The position numbers and the translations under genes are program-made. Shown here piece after piece: positions 26,201 through 36,477 of a stretch of 64,000 bases of DNA. Numbering within the stretch: position 1 is the first letter of the stretch; each line of letters starts with the position of its first letter. The notes under the pieces were generated by a model. The model did no database searches. It saw only the letters and a list, made by a program, of their open reading frames with translations, and was not told the origin of the DNA. Source of the stretch: Pseudomonas sp. G2-4 (GTDB lineage Bacteria; Pseudomonadota; Gammaproteobacteria; Pseudomonadales; Pseudomonadaceae); NCBI RefSeq assembly GCF_030064125.1, contig NZ_CP125957.1:744001-808000 (forward strand), written 5' to 3'.

Positions 26201-27809
26201 TGTAGTTTTGATCCAAAGGCTTGGAGGATGCGCTGGTTATCAAGGAGAACGACCCCGTGTTTAGCGCCACATAAGCGCTTCCAGGCAGGCTCCGGGCAGG
26301 CAATACCCAACCAAACTGAAACCGAGGCGTTATGAAACGGGAGGAGCTCAGCCTCAAACGCATTTCTTTACGGTTTGAAGGCAGGCCAATGCCTCCATCG
26401 ACGTTGATGACTGCGCTTATGCGCAGCGTGAGGGTAGAAGCGGTGGGCCCCTCGACGGATTCGATTCCAATACGATGCCGATGCCCGTCGAAATCCGACA
26501 TCGATACTTCCATGTTCGCGGGAAGGGCTACTTCAATGGGGACGATTTCGGCGAATGTCTTTGTTTGAATACGTTGCACCGTAGCGCTGATGAGTGTTTT
26601 TTCATCGGCGCTGTACTGGCGATAATGTTCTTTCGCAGTTTGTTCCGTGGTGGCTGAACCACCAGGCTCCGGGGTGAGGTTTGTATCGATGCACGTTGTT
26701 TTAATGAACGTGAAGTGGTTGCCGGTTGAATCGATCAAGTCGGTCTTGGCTTCACGTGCACACAAGGCGAGAAACAACACATCGCGCGCGCCCTTGCGGT
26801 ATTGCACAGCAACAGTGCCTACCAACGCCTTGATCGCCTCCAGGTCCTTGCTGCGAAGCACGTTGTCCTCGCAATAACCTTGCAGGCAAACGCGTGGAGT
26901 GCTCCAGCTTCCATCCGGCTTTTTGAAGCAAAGGCTCAAGCGCAATAGCGGATGGTTGCCCGCCCCTTGTGACGTTGAAGAGCCGTTGCGGGTGGCTGAC
27001 GGATCCTGATGGATGCATTCGGCCCATACAACGAACAAACGATTGTTGAACCAGACCGGCCTTATCGAATGCTCGACCGCGCTCTCGGAAATCGGCACGT
27101 TGGCTTTTTCCCAGTCCGACCAGGCGTAAGGATCCGGCTGGTCAAGTTTCGGCGGGGTAGCTGGCGGGGACGGTGGAGTGCCGTCCAGCGGGCGTTGGGC
27201 CATGTTCAGCGAGCGCCAGAAATAGCTGTTCTCGGAGCGAGATTTGGCGATGAAATAGTAGGTGCTGTTGGCAAAGTCCCCGCCATCGATGTAGCCAGTG
27301 AGAATGTTCAGGTTGGCGATTTCTTCGAGCCGGGTCAGGTACGACATGACCGCCGACTGCACCGCTTCGGGTTGAATCTGGTTCTGATTGAGGTCGTTTT
27401 CCAGTTGCCGGAAGTTGTCGCTCTTGTTGGTCCTCAGCAGTGGGTCCAGATAAATCGCGGGGAAATAGAGCAGCTTTTGATGGGCGGCCCAGGTGGGGTA
27501 CTGATGCAGCTCGTTGCGCCAGGTTTTCAGGTGCTCGTCGCTAAGGCTGGCCGAGTCATAACCGGGTTCCAGGTTCATCAGGATGCGATGGATGTATTGC
27601 TGCAGGCTGGCGATGGCACACGCCACGGGTGTGGTGGGCACGTCCTGGCTGACCAGCACATCGAGCAACCAGTATTCGTAAAGGGCCTCGGCCGTCTTGA
27701 GCTTCAGGTTTTCTGTCGTGGGGTTGTTGGGCGCGACCTTGTGCAAATAGAGCGCTAACTGTGCATCGCGCAGGCTTTCATCAAGCTGCTTTTTTATGGC
27801 AACGGTCAT
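23217..27809 (-). CDS. tcaB: Tc toxin A subunit, C-terminal half (TcaB-like, pore-forming)
   Basis: A 1530-residue protein corresponding to the C-terminal two-thirds of a TcdA-type A subunit: receptor-binding or neuraminidase-like region, long alpha-helical shaft and pore-forming tail with TcB-binding end. A long heptad-rich helical stretch (about 1060-1300, rich in Q/E/A/L) and the C-terminal beta region (R-Y-L-P-F-E-Y-T-G-A-V-S-T-W) are visible. The ATG at 27809 has an AAGGA ribosome site 6 bp upstream; a TTG two codons earlier is less likely. It starts 34 bp after tcaA. With tcaA it totals about 2370 residues, close to one full-length TcA, as in the Photorhabdus tcaA/tcaB split. Confidence 0.92.
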   Translation of the reverse strand: MTVAIKKQLDESLRDAQLALYLHKVAPNNPTTENLKLKTAEALYEYWLLDVLVSQDVPTTPVACAIASLQQYIHRILMNLEPGYDSASLSDEHLKTWRNELHQYPTWAAHQKLLYFPAIYLDPLLRTNKSDNFRQLENDLNQNQIQPEAVQSAVMSYLTRLEEIANLNILTGYIDGGDFANSTYYFIAKSRSENSYFWRSLNMAQRPLDGTPPSPPATPPKLDQPDPYAWSDWEKANVPISESAVEHSIRPVWFNNRLFVVWAECIHQDPSATRNGSSTSQGAGNHPLLRLSLCFKKPDGSWSTPRVCLQGYCEDNVLRSKDLEAIKALVGTVAVQYRKGARDVLFLALCAREAKTDLIDSTGNHFTFIKTTCIDTNLTPEPGGSATTEQTAKEHYRQYSADEKTLISATVQRIQTKTFAEIVPIEVALPANMEVSMSDFDGHRHRIGIESVEGPTASTLTLRISAVINVDGGIGLPSNRKEMRLRLSSSRFITPRFQFGWVLPARSLPGSAYVALNTGSFSLITSASSKPLDQNYRMSFDHLNNVIRDNDYSLGITLSDDLQGKLVSTQAVRHLITQSRRENDGTASGRVQNLTLQTSDSPPLNLGETFVELDEPLDIQYVIFRQPRAGQTQPLTYENLQVVAESIPAPNLAQFHEFTWHSKDLGQHGDTFLCGVAFVHPDEPGKKIYSALKAIKLKLTPARLQPPTITHASVPGLGAGQSIDFAGSAIKDNDAQDKPRAPIRLNTVFAAELIRRTENSLDELFDWQTQHLPEPVLSSNANTKMDFHGPYGRYFTELFLYVPWLIAHRLNTEQRYEEAERWLRHVFDPRRGHEGCWKSVPLIDSNTTAYHDQAPHDPHQIALSHPVHFRKALYFLYLDILINRGDAAYRALTPDSLSEAKLWYVRALELSGPRAFVQTLDQWTSISLQGLSESTNENLRGFERVLSQSDTRHPLRIRDNSSPSSLPTIDTPYLRVPFNPELLKRWDITESRLYNLRHNLDIIGKPLHLPIFAAPLDPRALPDANTLNISDSTASGLSLSYLPYYRFSIMHSQAQGAVESLSQFGATLLSLIERKEQAQLQELQQQQAWDLAKMSVDLQHQALKIDRHNRQALLASRSIVEGRAQHYQHLLDKGLIEAERQACRLYLRSGAAELDASDSQAVAGSLMMTPNIFGLSNGGTRWEGVMHAATAIAQRAALSDRTAATHLERTAQFHRRREEWTQARDQAQLELAQVDAQLSHFAEQETATRLQLRLAESSLGQAKTNYDFFRKRFTKAQLYQWLNSQFASLYRQAYDATAGLCLAAEACWQYELVDVNTRFIQPGTWNATYRGLGVGEQLKLGLLNMQAAYLQRNERDLEIRKTVSLRQLKSKTATSTLNKDWAHIHADLLQGQCEFELTHELFEDDYKDQQHYLRRIKTISVSLPAVVGPYENIRATLTQTASKVFMSPGGRSIESRYANQQIALSTGVDDNGLFTLNFNDERYLPFEYTGAVSTWCLTFPNPEAQKDMLESLTDIIVQVSYTARAGGGLR

Positions 27810-27843
27810 ATTCAATCCTTGAATGTTGAGGAAGGTGGACGTG

Positions 27844-30375
27844 TCAGTGGCAGGCCGCGATCAGCGCTTCACCGACGGTCCTCCAGTCCGATGTCTCGCT
27901 GTCGCTGTTCAGTGCGGTTGCCTTGAGCAGCAGGCTGGCCGACAGTCCGGTGCACTGGCAGCACGTCTGGCAGCGCATGACCCAATCCACCGCTTCCATT
28001 GACTGGGCGCGTTTGTGTTCCAGTTGTGCGGTCAGGCAACTGACTTCGTCAGTGCTCCAGTCCAGCAGGCTGGCCAGCAGCTTATTGGCTTCTTCGCCTG
28101 AGCCTTGCGGCGTGTCCTGGTTGGCAAGCTGCAAGTAATGCAGCAGGTGTTCTTCTGAACGGGCCTGATGGTGGGCGCAGTGACTGAAGCGTTCGAGCAG
28201 ATATAGGGTTTGAGGCGTCAGTGTTCCCGTGCTGTCGGCGGCCAGCCAGGTCGGGTTGTTCATCAACTGCCGCAGTGTGCTGCCGCTCAGGTGCAATCCC
28301 TTGCACGCTTGGGCCGTGCGCAAGACTGTCGCCAGCAACGCCGGCATGTTCCCAGGGGCGCTCTCGATGGCCGCTACAATCGTCGTTGCATGGGTGTCGG
28401 CCATTTGCATCACGCAGGGGAAATAGTCTGAGGACAAGTCGGCAAGGTCATGCAGCAGGGTTTCCACCACGTGGCGGGCACCGCTCGGTTGGGGATCTTC
28501 TGCCAGCAGTATCGACAAGCGTCTTTTCAGGTTCTTGTTCATTGGCACGCTATCTTCGATAACGTCGAACAGACGACACCATGTCGCGACATCCCGGTTG
28601 TCCTGTCTGAGCCAGTCGACGGCCCAATCCAGCGCCATCAGTACATCGAGAATGTCGGGCTGTGAGGCCTGCGAGGTACTCAACGTTCCTGTCACCAACG
28701 CTTTGCAGAAATCTTCCCCGCCCAGCAAGTGGGCGAGCGCGGTGCATTCGAAGGGCGAGAGCCCGAACATCCGGGCGATACGGGCCTGGCGATAGAGTGA
28801 CGAGACTGTGGGGAGGTCATGTTTAAACGAAGGCAGGTATAGCTCGGTCTGCTTGATCAGCAGCAACAGCGAATCCTGCGTAATGGCAAGCCCGAGGCCC
28901 GCACTGAGGTAGCTGAGGGTGTTCAGGTCCGTCGTGACAAGGTCTTGCACCTGCGGGTGTTCGAGCAATTGGGTTCGATTGAATACCTGGTCAAACAAGG
29001 GCACCTGCTGGCCACAAGCCGCAATCGGCAGGTCGTGCAGCAACGACGCAAACTCCTGCGGCGCGATGCCGTGGCGTTGATTCAAGTAGCGATAGACCCC
29101 CAACGTGCGCAGGGTATTGGTGTTGAGCGTCATCGTCGTGTTGCCTTCCGAGCGCAAGGCATTGACGATCAGCGTGTCCAGTTCGGCAACGGGAATGCCG
29201 GTCCAGCGGTGTAGCCGGATCATTCGCTGCATGCGGGCGAACCGTTCGCGGGATGCGTAGGCAAAGGCATTCAACTCTTTGGTGATTGCCAGGGCAGCTG
29301 TCGATTCCGGTCCGTTGATGTAAGCGGCGCCATAATTGGCATGAGTCGAAGGGGGGCTGTCGGTCGAGGTTCGTGGGCTGTAGGCACCTTGCGCCAGTAA
29401 CTGCTCGACCTGTTCAGTGCTCAGCCCGGTGCGCTCTTTGAAGAACGAAAGGTCGTGCAGGCGATTGGTGTTTTCAGTGCCGTAAGTTTTTTTCAGGACG
29501 CCAAGGTCCAGGTCTGAGCTGGCCGGCGCGAGCAGGAGTTTCTGTTGCTCAGGACTTAGCCCGGACAACAGTTTTTGCGCCTCGACATGGGATTGCGAAA
29601 CGCGTCCGTAAGGTGAATCGCCAGGGGACAACGGGAGTTTCAGGCTCGTCCGATAATTCAGTTCGCCCAGCCCCGGTTTGTTTGCGCCCAGCCCCAACAG
29701 GCACTGGTGATGATGCAGGTCATAGGGCAGTGAGAAGGGGTAATGTTCGCTGGCCAGGACCTGGTGGACGGTCCTGTCGCTCGTTGCCAGATGGGCTTCG
29801 ATTGCGCTGCGCAAGGTGTCATTGACGATGTCCAGCATTGGCCGCGCAACGAAGGCACTCTGGTGATCGAGCATCAACCCCTTGAGGTCCGGTCGCCGTT
29901 GCTCCAGGGTGATTTTGTCGGTTGATGGAGACGCGTTTTCCAGCTGGCCAGCAAACAGATACAGCGCCCGCAGATAGGCCACGGGCGAGTCGATGGCAGC
30001 GATATCACCCTCCTTGCAGAATTGATCCCACCGCTCGTTGAATAGCGCTTGATAGCTGACGGACGCCGAGGTTGACGCCGAACCCAGGCTGCGCCGGGCA
30101 CGTTGCCGGGTATCGCTGGGTGATATCAGGTGCTCCTGATACAGGCGACTGATCTGTCGGGCATAGCTCGCTGCATTGTCGTAGGCCTGCCCGGCATCCA
30201 CGTCGGCGTGCTTGCCCAGCTCAAGGGTGAATCGCGCCTTGCCCATGCGCATGACGTCGAAGACCGACGTCAATCCCATGCGCTGCAGGGCTGTCCTGAA
30301 ATCGGCCTGGGCGTTGTCTTCGCCGATTGGGACGTCGATGAGCCGGTGCAGCAGTGAGTCGTTGCTTGCGTCCAT
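27844..30375 (-). CDS. tcaA: Tc toxin A subunit, N-terminal part (TcaA-like, VRP1/SpvA region)
   Basis: An 843-residue protein matching the N-terminal third of TcA toxins (VRP1, virulence-plasmid 28-kDa protein region). The N-terminus (L-I-D-V-P-I-G-E-D-N-A-Q-A-D-F) and segments such as Y-L-R-A-L-Y-L-F-A near residue 128 and R-R-P-D-L-K-G-L near 158 are typical of this family. The ATG at 30375 follows an AGGAGATGG ribosome site; the longer open frame to 30573 has no such site. It is the first gene of the four-gene Tc operon (tcaA-tcaB-tcaC-tccC), so its upstream region holds the operon promoter. In characterised Tc complexes the A subunit binds target cells and forms the injection channel. 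Confidence 0.9.
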   Translation of the reverse strand: MDASNDSLLHRLIDVPIGEDNAQADFRTALQRMGLTSVFDVMRMGKARFTLELGKHADVDAGQAYDNAASYARQISRLYQEHLISPSDTRQRARRSLGSASTSASVSYQALFNERWDQFCKEGDIAAIDSPVAYLRALYLFAGQLENASPSTDKITLEQRRPDLKGLMLDHQSAFVARPMLDIVNDTLRSAIEAHLATSDRTVHQVLASEHYPFSLPYDLHHHQCLLGLGANKPGLGELNYRTSLKLPLSPGDSPYGRVSQSHVEAQKLLSGLSPEQQKLLLAPASSDLDLGVLKKTYGTENTNRLHDLSFFKERTGLSTEQVEQLLAQGAYSPRTSTDSPPSTHANYGAAYINGPESTAALAITKELNAFAYASRERFARMQRMIRLHRWTGIPVAELDTLIVNALRSEGNTTMTLNTNTLRTLGVYRYLNQRHGIAPQEFASLLHDLPIAACGQQVPLFDQVFNRTQLLEHPQVQDLVTTDLNTLSYLSAGLGLAITQDSLLLLIKQTELYLPSFKHDLPTVSSLYRQARIARMFGLSPFECTALAHLLGGEDFCKALVTGTLSTSQASQPDILDVLMALDWAVDWLRQDNRDVATWCRLFDVIEDSVPMNKNLKRRLSILLAEDPQPSGARHVVETLLHDLADLSSDYFPCVMQMADTHATTIVAAIESAPGNMPALLATVLRTAQACKGLHLSGSTLRQLMNNPTWLAADSTGTLTPQTLYLLERFSHCAHHQARSEEHLLHYLQLANQDTPQGSGEEANKLLASLLDWSTDEVSCLTAQLEHKRAQSMEAVDWVMRCQTCCQCTGLSASLLLKATALNSDSETSDWRTVGEALIAACH

Positions 30376-30744
30376 GTGTTGTCCATCTCCTGTTCGAACG
30401 GAATGTGCGGTCCAGGGGAAACCGTACAGGAGCGTGCGACAAAAGGCGGTAGGACGAGAGGGGGTGGGTTTTGTACGAAAGGGCGATGCGCTGCTTATTT
30501 CTGCTCGGCAGGATTCTAATGTAGGTCCTATGCCAGGAGCGTGGGACCTGCAAGAGCCCCACGACGTGTGCAATTGCAGAGTTCATTGTGGCGAGGGAGC
30601 TTGCTCCCGCTTGAGTGCGAAGCACTCACAAGAAAGGGCTGCTTCGCAGCCCAGCGGGAGCAAGCTCCCTCGCCACGGGGTTCTTCATACCTTAAGTGAA
30701 CCACGTTGTTGCAATGTGTCGGGCCTCAGGTAAGGGGGAGCGAC
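30376..30744. promoter_or_regulatory. 369-bp region upstream of the Tc operon with inverted repeat and REP doublet
   Basis: The region contains a 6-bp inverted repeat AGGTCC / GGACCT (30523-30528 and 30544-30549, 15-bp spacer), about 150 bp before tcaA. A REP doublet lies beyond it at 30588-30676. The rest shows no gene. The Tc promoter should lie between the REP and tcaA, but no clear -35/-10 pair could be picked by eye. Confidence 0.35.
30588..30676. repeat. REP doublet with two nested palindromes
   Basis: Outer inverted REP arms GTGGCGAGGGAGCTTGCTCC and their complement enclose two small palindromes, GAGTGCGAAGCACTC and GGGCTGCTTCGCAGCCC. It lies between the stop of the chemoreceptor gene and the Tc operon promoter. 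Confidence 0.9.
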
Positions 30745-32664
30745 TCAAACCCTGAAGTGACTCACCATCATCTGCAACTGATTCCCCAACCGCGCCAGTT
30801 CAACACTGGAAGCAGCAGTTTCTTCGCTGGCGGCGGCGGTCTGTTCGGAGACGTCGCGCACGTTGATGATGCTGCGGCTGATTTCCTCGGCGACGGCGCT
30901 TTGCTGTTCGGCGGCAGCGGCGATCTGCTGGTTCATCGACTGGATGTTCGACACCGTGCGGGTGATGTTTCCCAGTGATTCCCCGGCCTTGCGAGTCAGG
31001 GCCACGCTGCTGTCGGTGAGGCTGCGGCTGTTGTTCATCACGGCCGCCACTTGCTGAGTGCCGTTCTGCAGGCCGGCCACCAGGCCTTCGATTTCCTCGG
31101 TGGACTTCTGCGTGCGCTGGGCCAGGCCACGGACTTCGTCGGCCACCACGGCGAAACCGCGCCCGGCTTCACCGGCGCGGGCCGCTTCGATGGCTGCGTT
31201 GAGCGCCAGCAGGTTGGTCTGCTCGGCCACGGCCTTGATCACGTCCATGACGCTGCCGATCTTGTCGCTTTCCTGTTGCAGCACGGTCATGGCGTCAGTT
31301 GAGCGCACCACTTCACTGGCCAGGCGTTCGATTTGGGCGATGGCTTCACTGACCACCTTGTCACCGGCACGGGCTTCGCCATCAGCGGCGGCGGCTGCCT
31401 GGGAGGCTTCTTCGGCATTGCGTGCCACTTCCTGGACCGTAGCAGTCATTTCGTGCATGGCCGTCGCGACCTGGTCGGTCTCGACTTTCTGACTGTTGAC
31501 CCCTGCGCTGGTCTGCTCGGTGACGGCGGACAGCTCTTCGGCGGCGCTGGCGATCTGGGTCACGCCATCGCGGATGCCGCTGATCAGGTCGCGCAGGGTC
31601 ACGCCCATGCGCGCGATGCCCTGTTGCAGCACGCCCAGTTCATCACGGCGGGTCACGATGACGTTGTGCGACAGGTCGCCACTGGCAATTCGCTCGACCA
31701 CGGTCAGGGTCTCGCGCAGCGGGCCAGTGATCTGGCGGGTGATGATCACGGCGGCAATGATGCCCATCAGCAACGCCAGCAAGGTGCTGACCAGTTGCAG
31801 GGTACGTGCCTGCGCGCTTTCGGCGTCGCGGCGGTCGAGCTGGATCTGGTACAGCTGTTCGCTCAAGGTCACGATGGTCGCGCCCTGTTCGGTCATTTCC
31901 TTACGCGCCTGCACCACATCGGCGGTGGCCAATTTGAAGGACTGCACGGCGCTGCGGTATTGGGTCAGGGCGTTTTCCAGCTGCCGCAGTTCATCCTGGC
32001 GAGTGCTGGAGAAATGTTCATTGAGCGGTTTGAGCGCAGCGATGGCCTCGTCCAGCTGGGTGAGCGCCTTGCGTTCGGTATCGGCGTTGCTGTTGGCGGT
32101 GTAGCCACGCACTTCATAACGGGCCAGCATGAACGCCTGCTTGGCCTGGGTGATGGCCTGGAACTCTGCGAAACGCTCCTCGCTGGAGGCCATTTGCCGT
32201 ACGTCGGCATCGATGGTCTCGATCAGCTTGTAGGCAATCTCGGCGTTCGCGCCCATGACATCGCGGGCGGTGTTGCCGGTGCGGTAGGCGCTGCGCATTT
32301 TGTTCAGGGAAACCTGATAGGCGCTGATGGTCGCACTCTGCTCCTTGAGCAGCTTGACGTTTTCCGGGCTCTTGAAGCTGTTGAGCAGCGCGTTCTGTTG
32401 CGCCACGAAACCATCGAGGGTGGTCTGCACATTTTGTGCGGCGGTCTCGTCGCCATTGGTCAGCATGTATTGCAGGCGAACGACCCGAAGTTTGGTCAGG
32501 CCGGCATTAAGCTGGGTGATGTCGCTCATCCAGTTGCTGCGCTGGATCAGACCGCCCAGGCTGGTCCAACTGGTCAGGGCCAGCAGGCAGGTCAGGACCA
32601 GCACCAGGCCGAAGCCCAGGCCCAATTTCATGTTGACGCTAATGTTGCCAAACCAGCTATTCAT
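30745..32664 (-). CDS. Methyl-accepting chemotaxis protein with HBM-type ligand-binding domain
   Basis: A 639-residue chemoreceptor. TM1 is at about 12-34. A 250-residue all-helical periplasmic ligand domain follows, of the length expected of helical bimodular (HBM) receptors such as McpS. TM2 lies near 285-308, followed by HAMP ([11 protein letters not shown]) and the cytoplasmic signalling hairpin with tip [19 protein letters not shown]. No C-terminal CheR-tethering pentapeptide is visible. The ATG at 32664 has a CTGGAGG ribosome site; the longer frame upstream is non-coding and crosses the katG terminator. HBM receptors in Pseudomonas sense TCA-cycle acids and related carboxylates; the ligand here is unknown. 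Confidence 0.93.
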   Translation of the reverse strand: MNSWFGNISVNMKLGLGFGLVLVLTCLLALTSWTSLGGLIQRSNWMSDITQLNAGLTKLRVVRLQYMLTNGDETAAQNVQTTLDGFVAQQNALLNSFKSPENVKLLKEQSATISAYQVSLNKMRSAYRTGNTARDVMGANAEIAYKLIETIDADVRQMASSEERFAEFQAITQAKQAFMLARYEVRGYTANSNADTERKALTQLDEAIAALKPLNEHFSSTRQDELRQLENALTQYRSAVQSFKLATADVVQARKEMTEQGATIVTLSEQLYQIQLDRRDAESAQARTLQLVSTLLALLMGIIAAVIITRQITGPLRETLTVVERIASGDLSHNVIVTRRDELGVLQQGIARMGVTLRDLISGIRDGVTQIASAAEELSAVTEQTSAGVNSQKVETDQVATAMHEMTATVQEVARNAEEASQAAAAADGEARAGDKVVSEAIAQIERLASEVVRSTDAMTVLQQESDKIGSVMDVIKAVAEQTNLLALNAAIEAARAGEAGRGFAVVADEVRGLAQRTQKSTEEIEGLVAGLQNGTQQVAAVMNNSRSLTDSSVALTRKAGESLGNITRTVSNIQSMNQQIAAAAEQQSAVAEEISRSIINVRDVSEQTAAASEETAASSVELARLGNQLQMMVSHFRV

Positions 32665-32820
32665 CAAATTCCTCCAGGAACGTTGTGCTGCTTGATCATC
32701 GGTTGGCTGGAAGATTGTTGTTGTTAAGAGCCAGCAAAAACGTGTGCAGGGCTTTATCGGCTGCGGGTGCTGGATCTGAAAGATTTTTTCCGGGTATCGC
32801 GGTTTCGCTGAATTCCAGGC

Positions 32821-32848
32821 AAAAAAAAGCCCGCTGGGAGAGCGGGCT
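32821..32848 (-). terminator. Intrinsic terminator downstream of katG
   Basis: The stem AGCCCGCT (32828-32835), loop GGGAG and AGCGGGCT (32841-32848) read on the minus strand end in eight T residues (A-run 32821-32828 on the plus strand). It lies 115 bp after the katG stop and insulates the chemoreceptor gene. Confidence 0.9.
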
Positions 32849-32963
32849 AAAACCTTAGTTTCTTGAATGAGCGAGGGGACTTTACCCAATCACGCGGGGG
32901 CGTGGGGTGAAGAAAAGTTCATGAGGCCGCCTCCTGGCAAGGCCACATGCCCTCGGACTCTGC

Positions 32964-35568
<2,605 letters not shown>

Positions 35569-36186
35569 ATGACGCCTGCCGTGACGGACCCGATCATGAA
35601 CAAATGCCCGCGCAGCACGGCCTTCCATGAAGCGGGTCACGCCCTGGCCTTTTGGTGGAACGGCCAACACATAAAACGCATCACGGTGCGGACCAAGGCC
35701 GAAGCCTGCACGGGGCCCCTGTTCGACTTGTGCGGCAACCCGCTATACGCAGAAGGGCTGGTGGAAGCGGACTACCTTGTCCCGCGTCCTGCCTTCGACG
35801 CCCGGGGGATCGCTGAGTATTTGCCTTCGATGGTCGATTTCATTGAGCGCGACCTGATCCATTGCTTCTCCGGGCCTGTGGCCGAAGCGGTCTACCGACA
35901 CCGCAGGTCCGACCGGTTGATCAGAGGCAGCGGTCGCGGTGACCTGGACCGGGGTCACGAACTGATCAGCCTGCTACCCCCACGCAAATTGCTTGTCGCC
36001 CAATCCCAGGCCATCGCCCGCTGCAGCTGCCTGGTGCATCGCTACTGGACGGCTGTCAGCGCTGTGGCGAATCTTCTACAACAGCAAGGCGTGGTCGAAG
36101 GGAAAACCGTAACGACACTGCTGTGCGAGGTCACGGGGGAGACGCCCGTCCTGCTTGGCAATGGCGTGAAAAGCCTCGATTCGTGA
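35569..36186 (+). CDS. Small HEAGH putative zinc metallopeptidase (M41-like fragment-size protein)
   Basis: A 205-residue protein with H20-E-A-G-H24 close to the N-terminus (F-H-E-A-G-H-A-L-A-F-W-W-N-G), resembling the zinc-binding helix of FtsH-type M41 peptidases, which also starts H-E-A-G-H. A possible third ligand region is G-R-G-D-L-D-R-G-H-E-L near 138, comparable to the conserved aspartate loop of M41 enzymes. There is no AAA+ domain, signal peptide or obvious membrane helix, so it would be a stand-alone cytoplasmic peptidase-like protein. It is a single gene with a palindromic site upstream. The function is not known. Confidence 0.7.
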   Translation: MTPAVTDPIMNKCPRSTAFHEAGHALAFWWNGQHIKRITVRTKAEACTGPLFDLCGNPLYAEGLVEADYLVPRPAFDARGIAEYLPSMVDFIERDLIHCFSGPVAEAVYRHRRSDRLIRGSGRGDLDRGHELISLLPPRKLLVAQSQAIARCSCLVHRYWTAVSAVANLLQQQGVVEGKTVTTLLCEVTGETPVLLGNGVKSLDS

Positions 36187-36477
36187 CCGGAAGGTGGCAA
36201 AAATTCTGACCTGTCTGGGGCCTCAAAAAGGCGTTTACGCTGGGATTGTCGACGCGCTCTGTGAGATACGTCTCTTTTTTGAGTAGAAAATTTCCTCTCC
36301 CTTGAACCGAAAAGGATATGCGGGGTCTGGTGTGCGCGCAGTTTTGCGCATCAGCAGCGTGAGTGTTTTTCCGGGCCGCCTGGGTCTTCAGGTGCTTCCC
36401 GGGTCGGGTTGAAGGCCGGTATTCGGCTCTTGGTCTGCTCGCGAGCTTGCTGTCATTTCCGTATCGAGGGATCGAAC

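Noticed and set aside
36250..36290. Possible terminator GAGATACGTCTC plus TTTTTT after the HEAGH gene
   Set aside because: The stem is only 4-5 bp and too weak to call.
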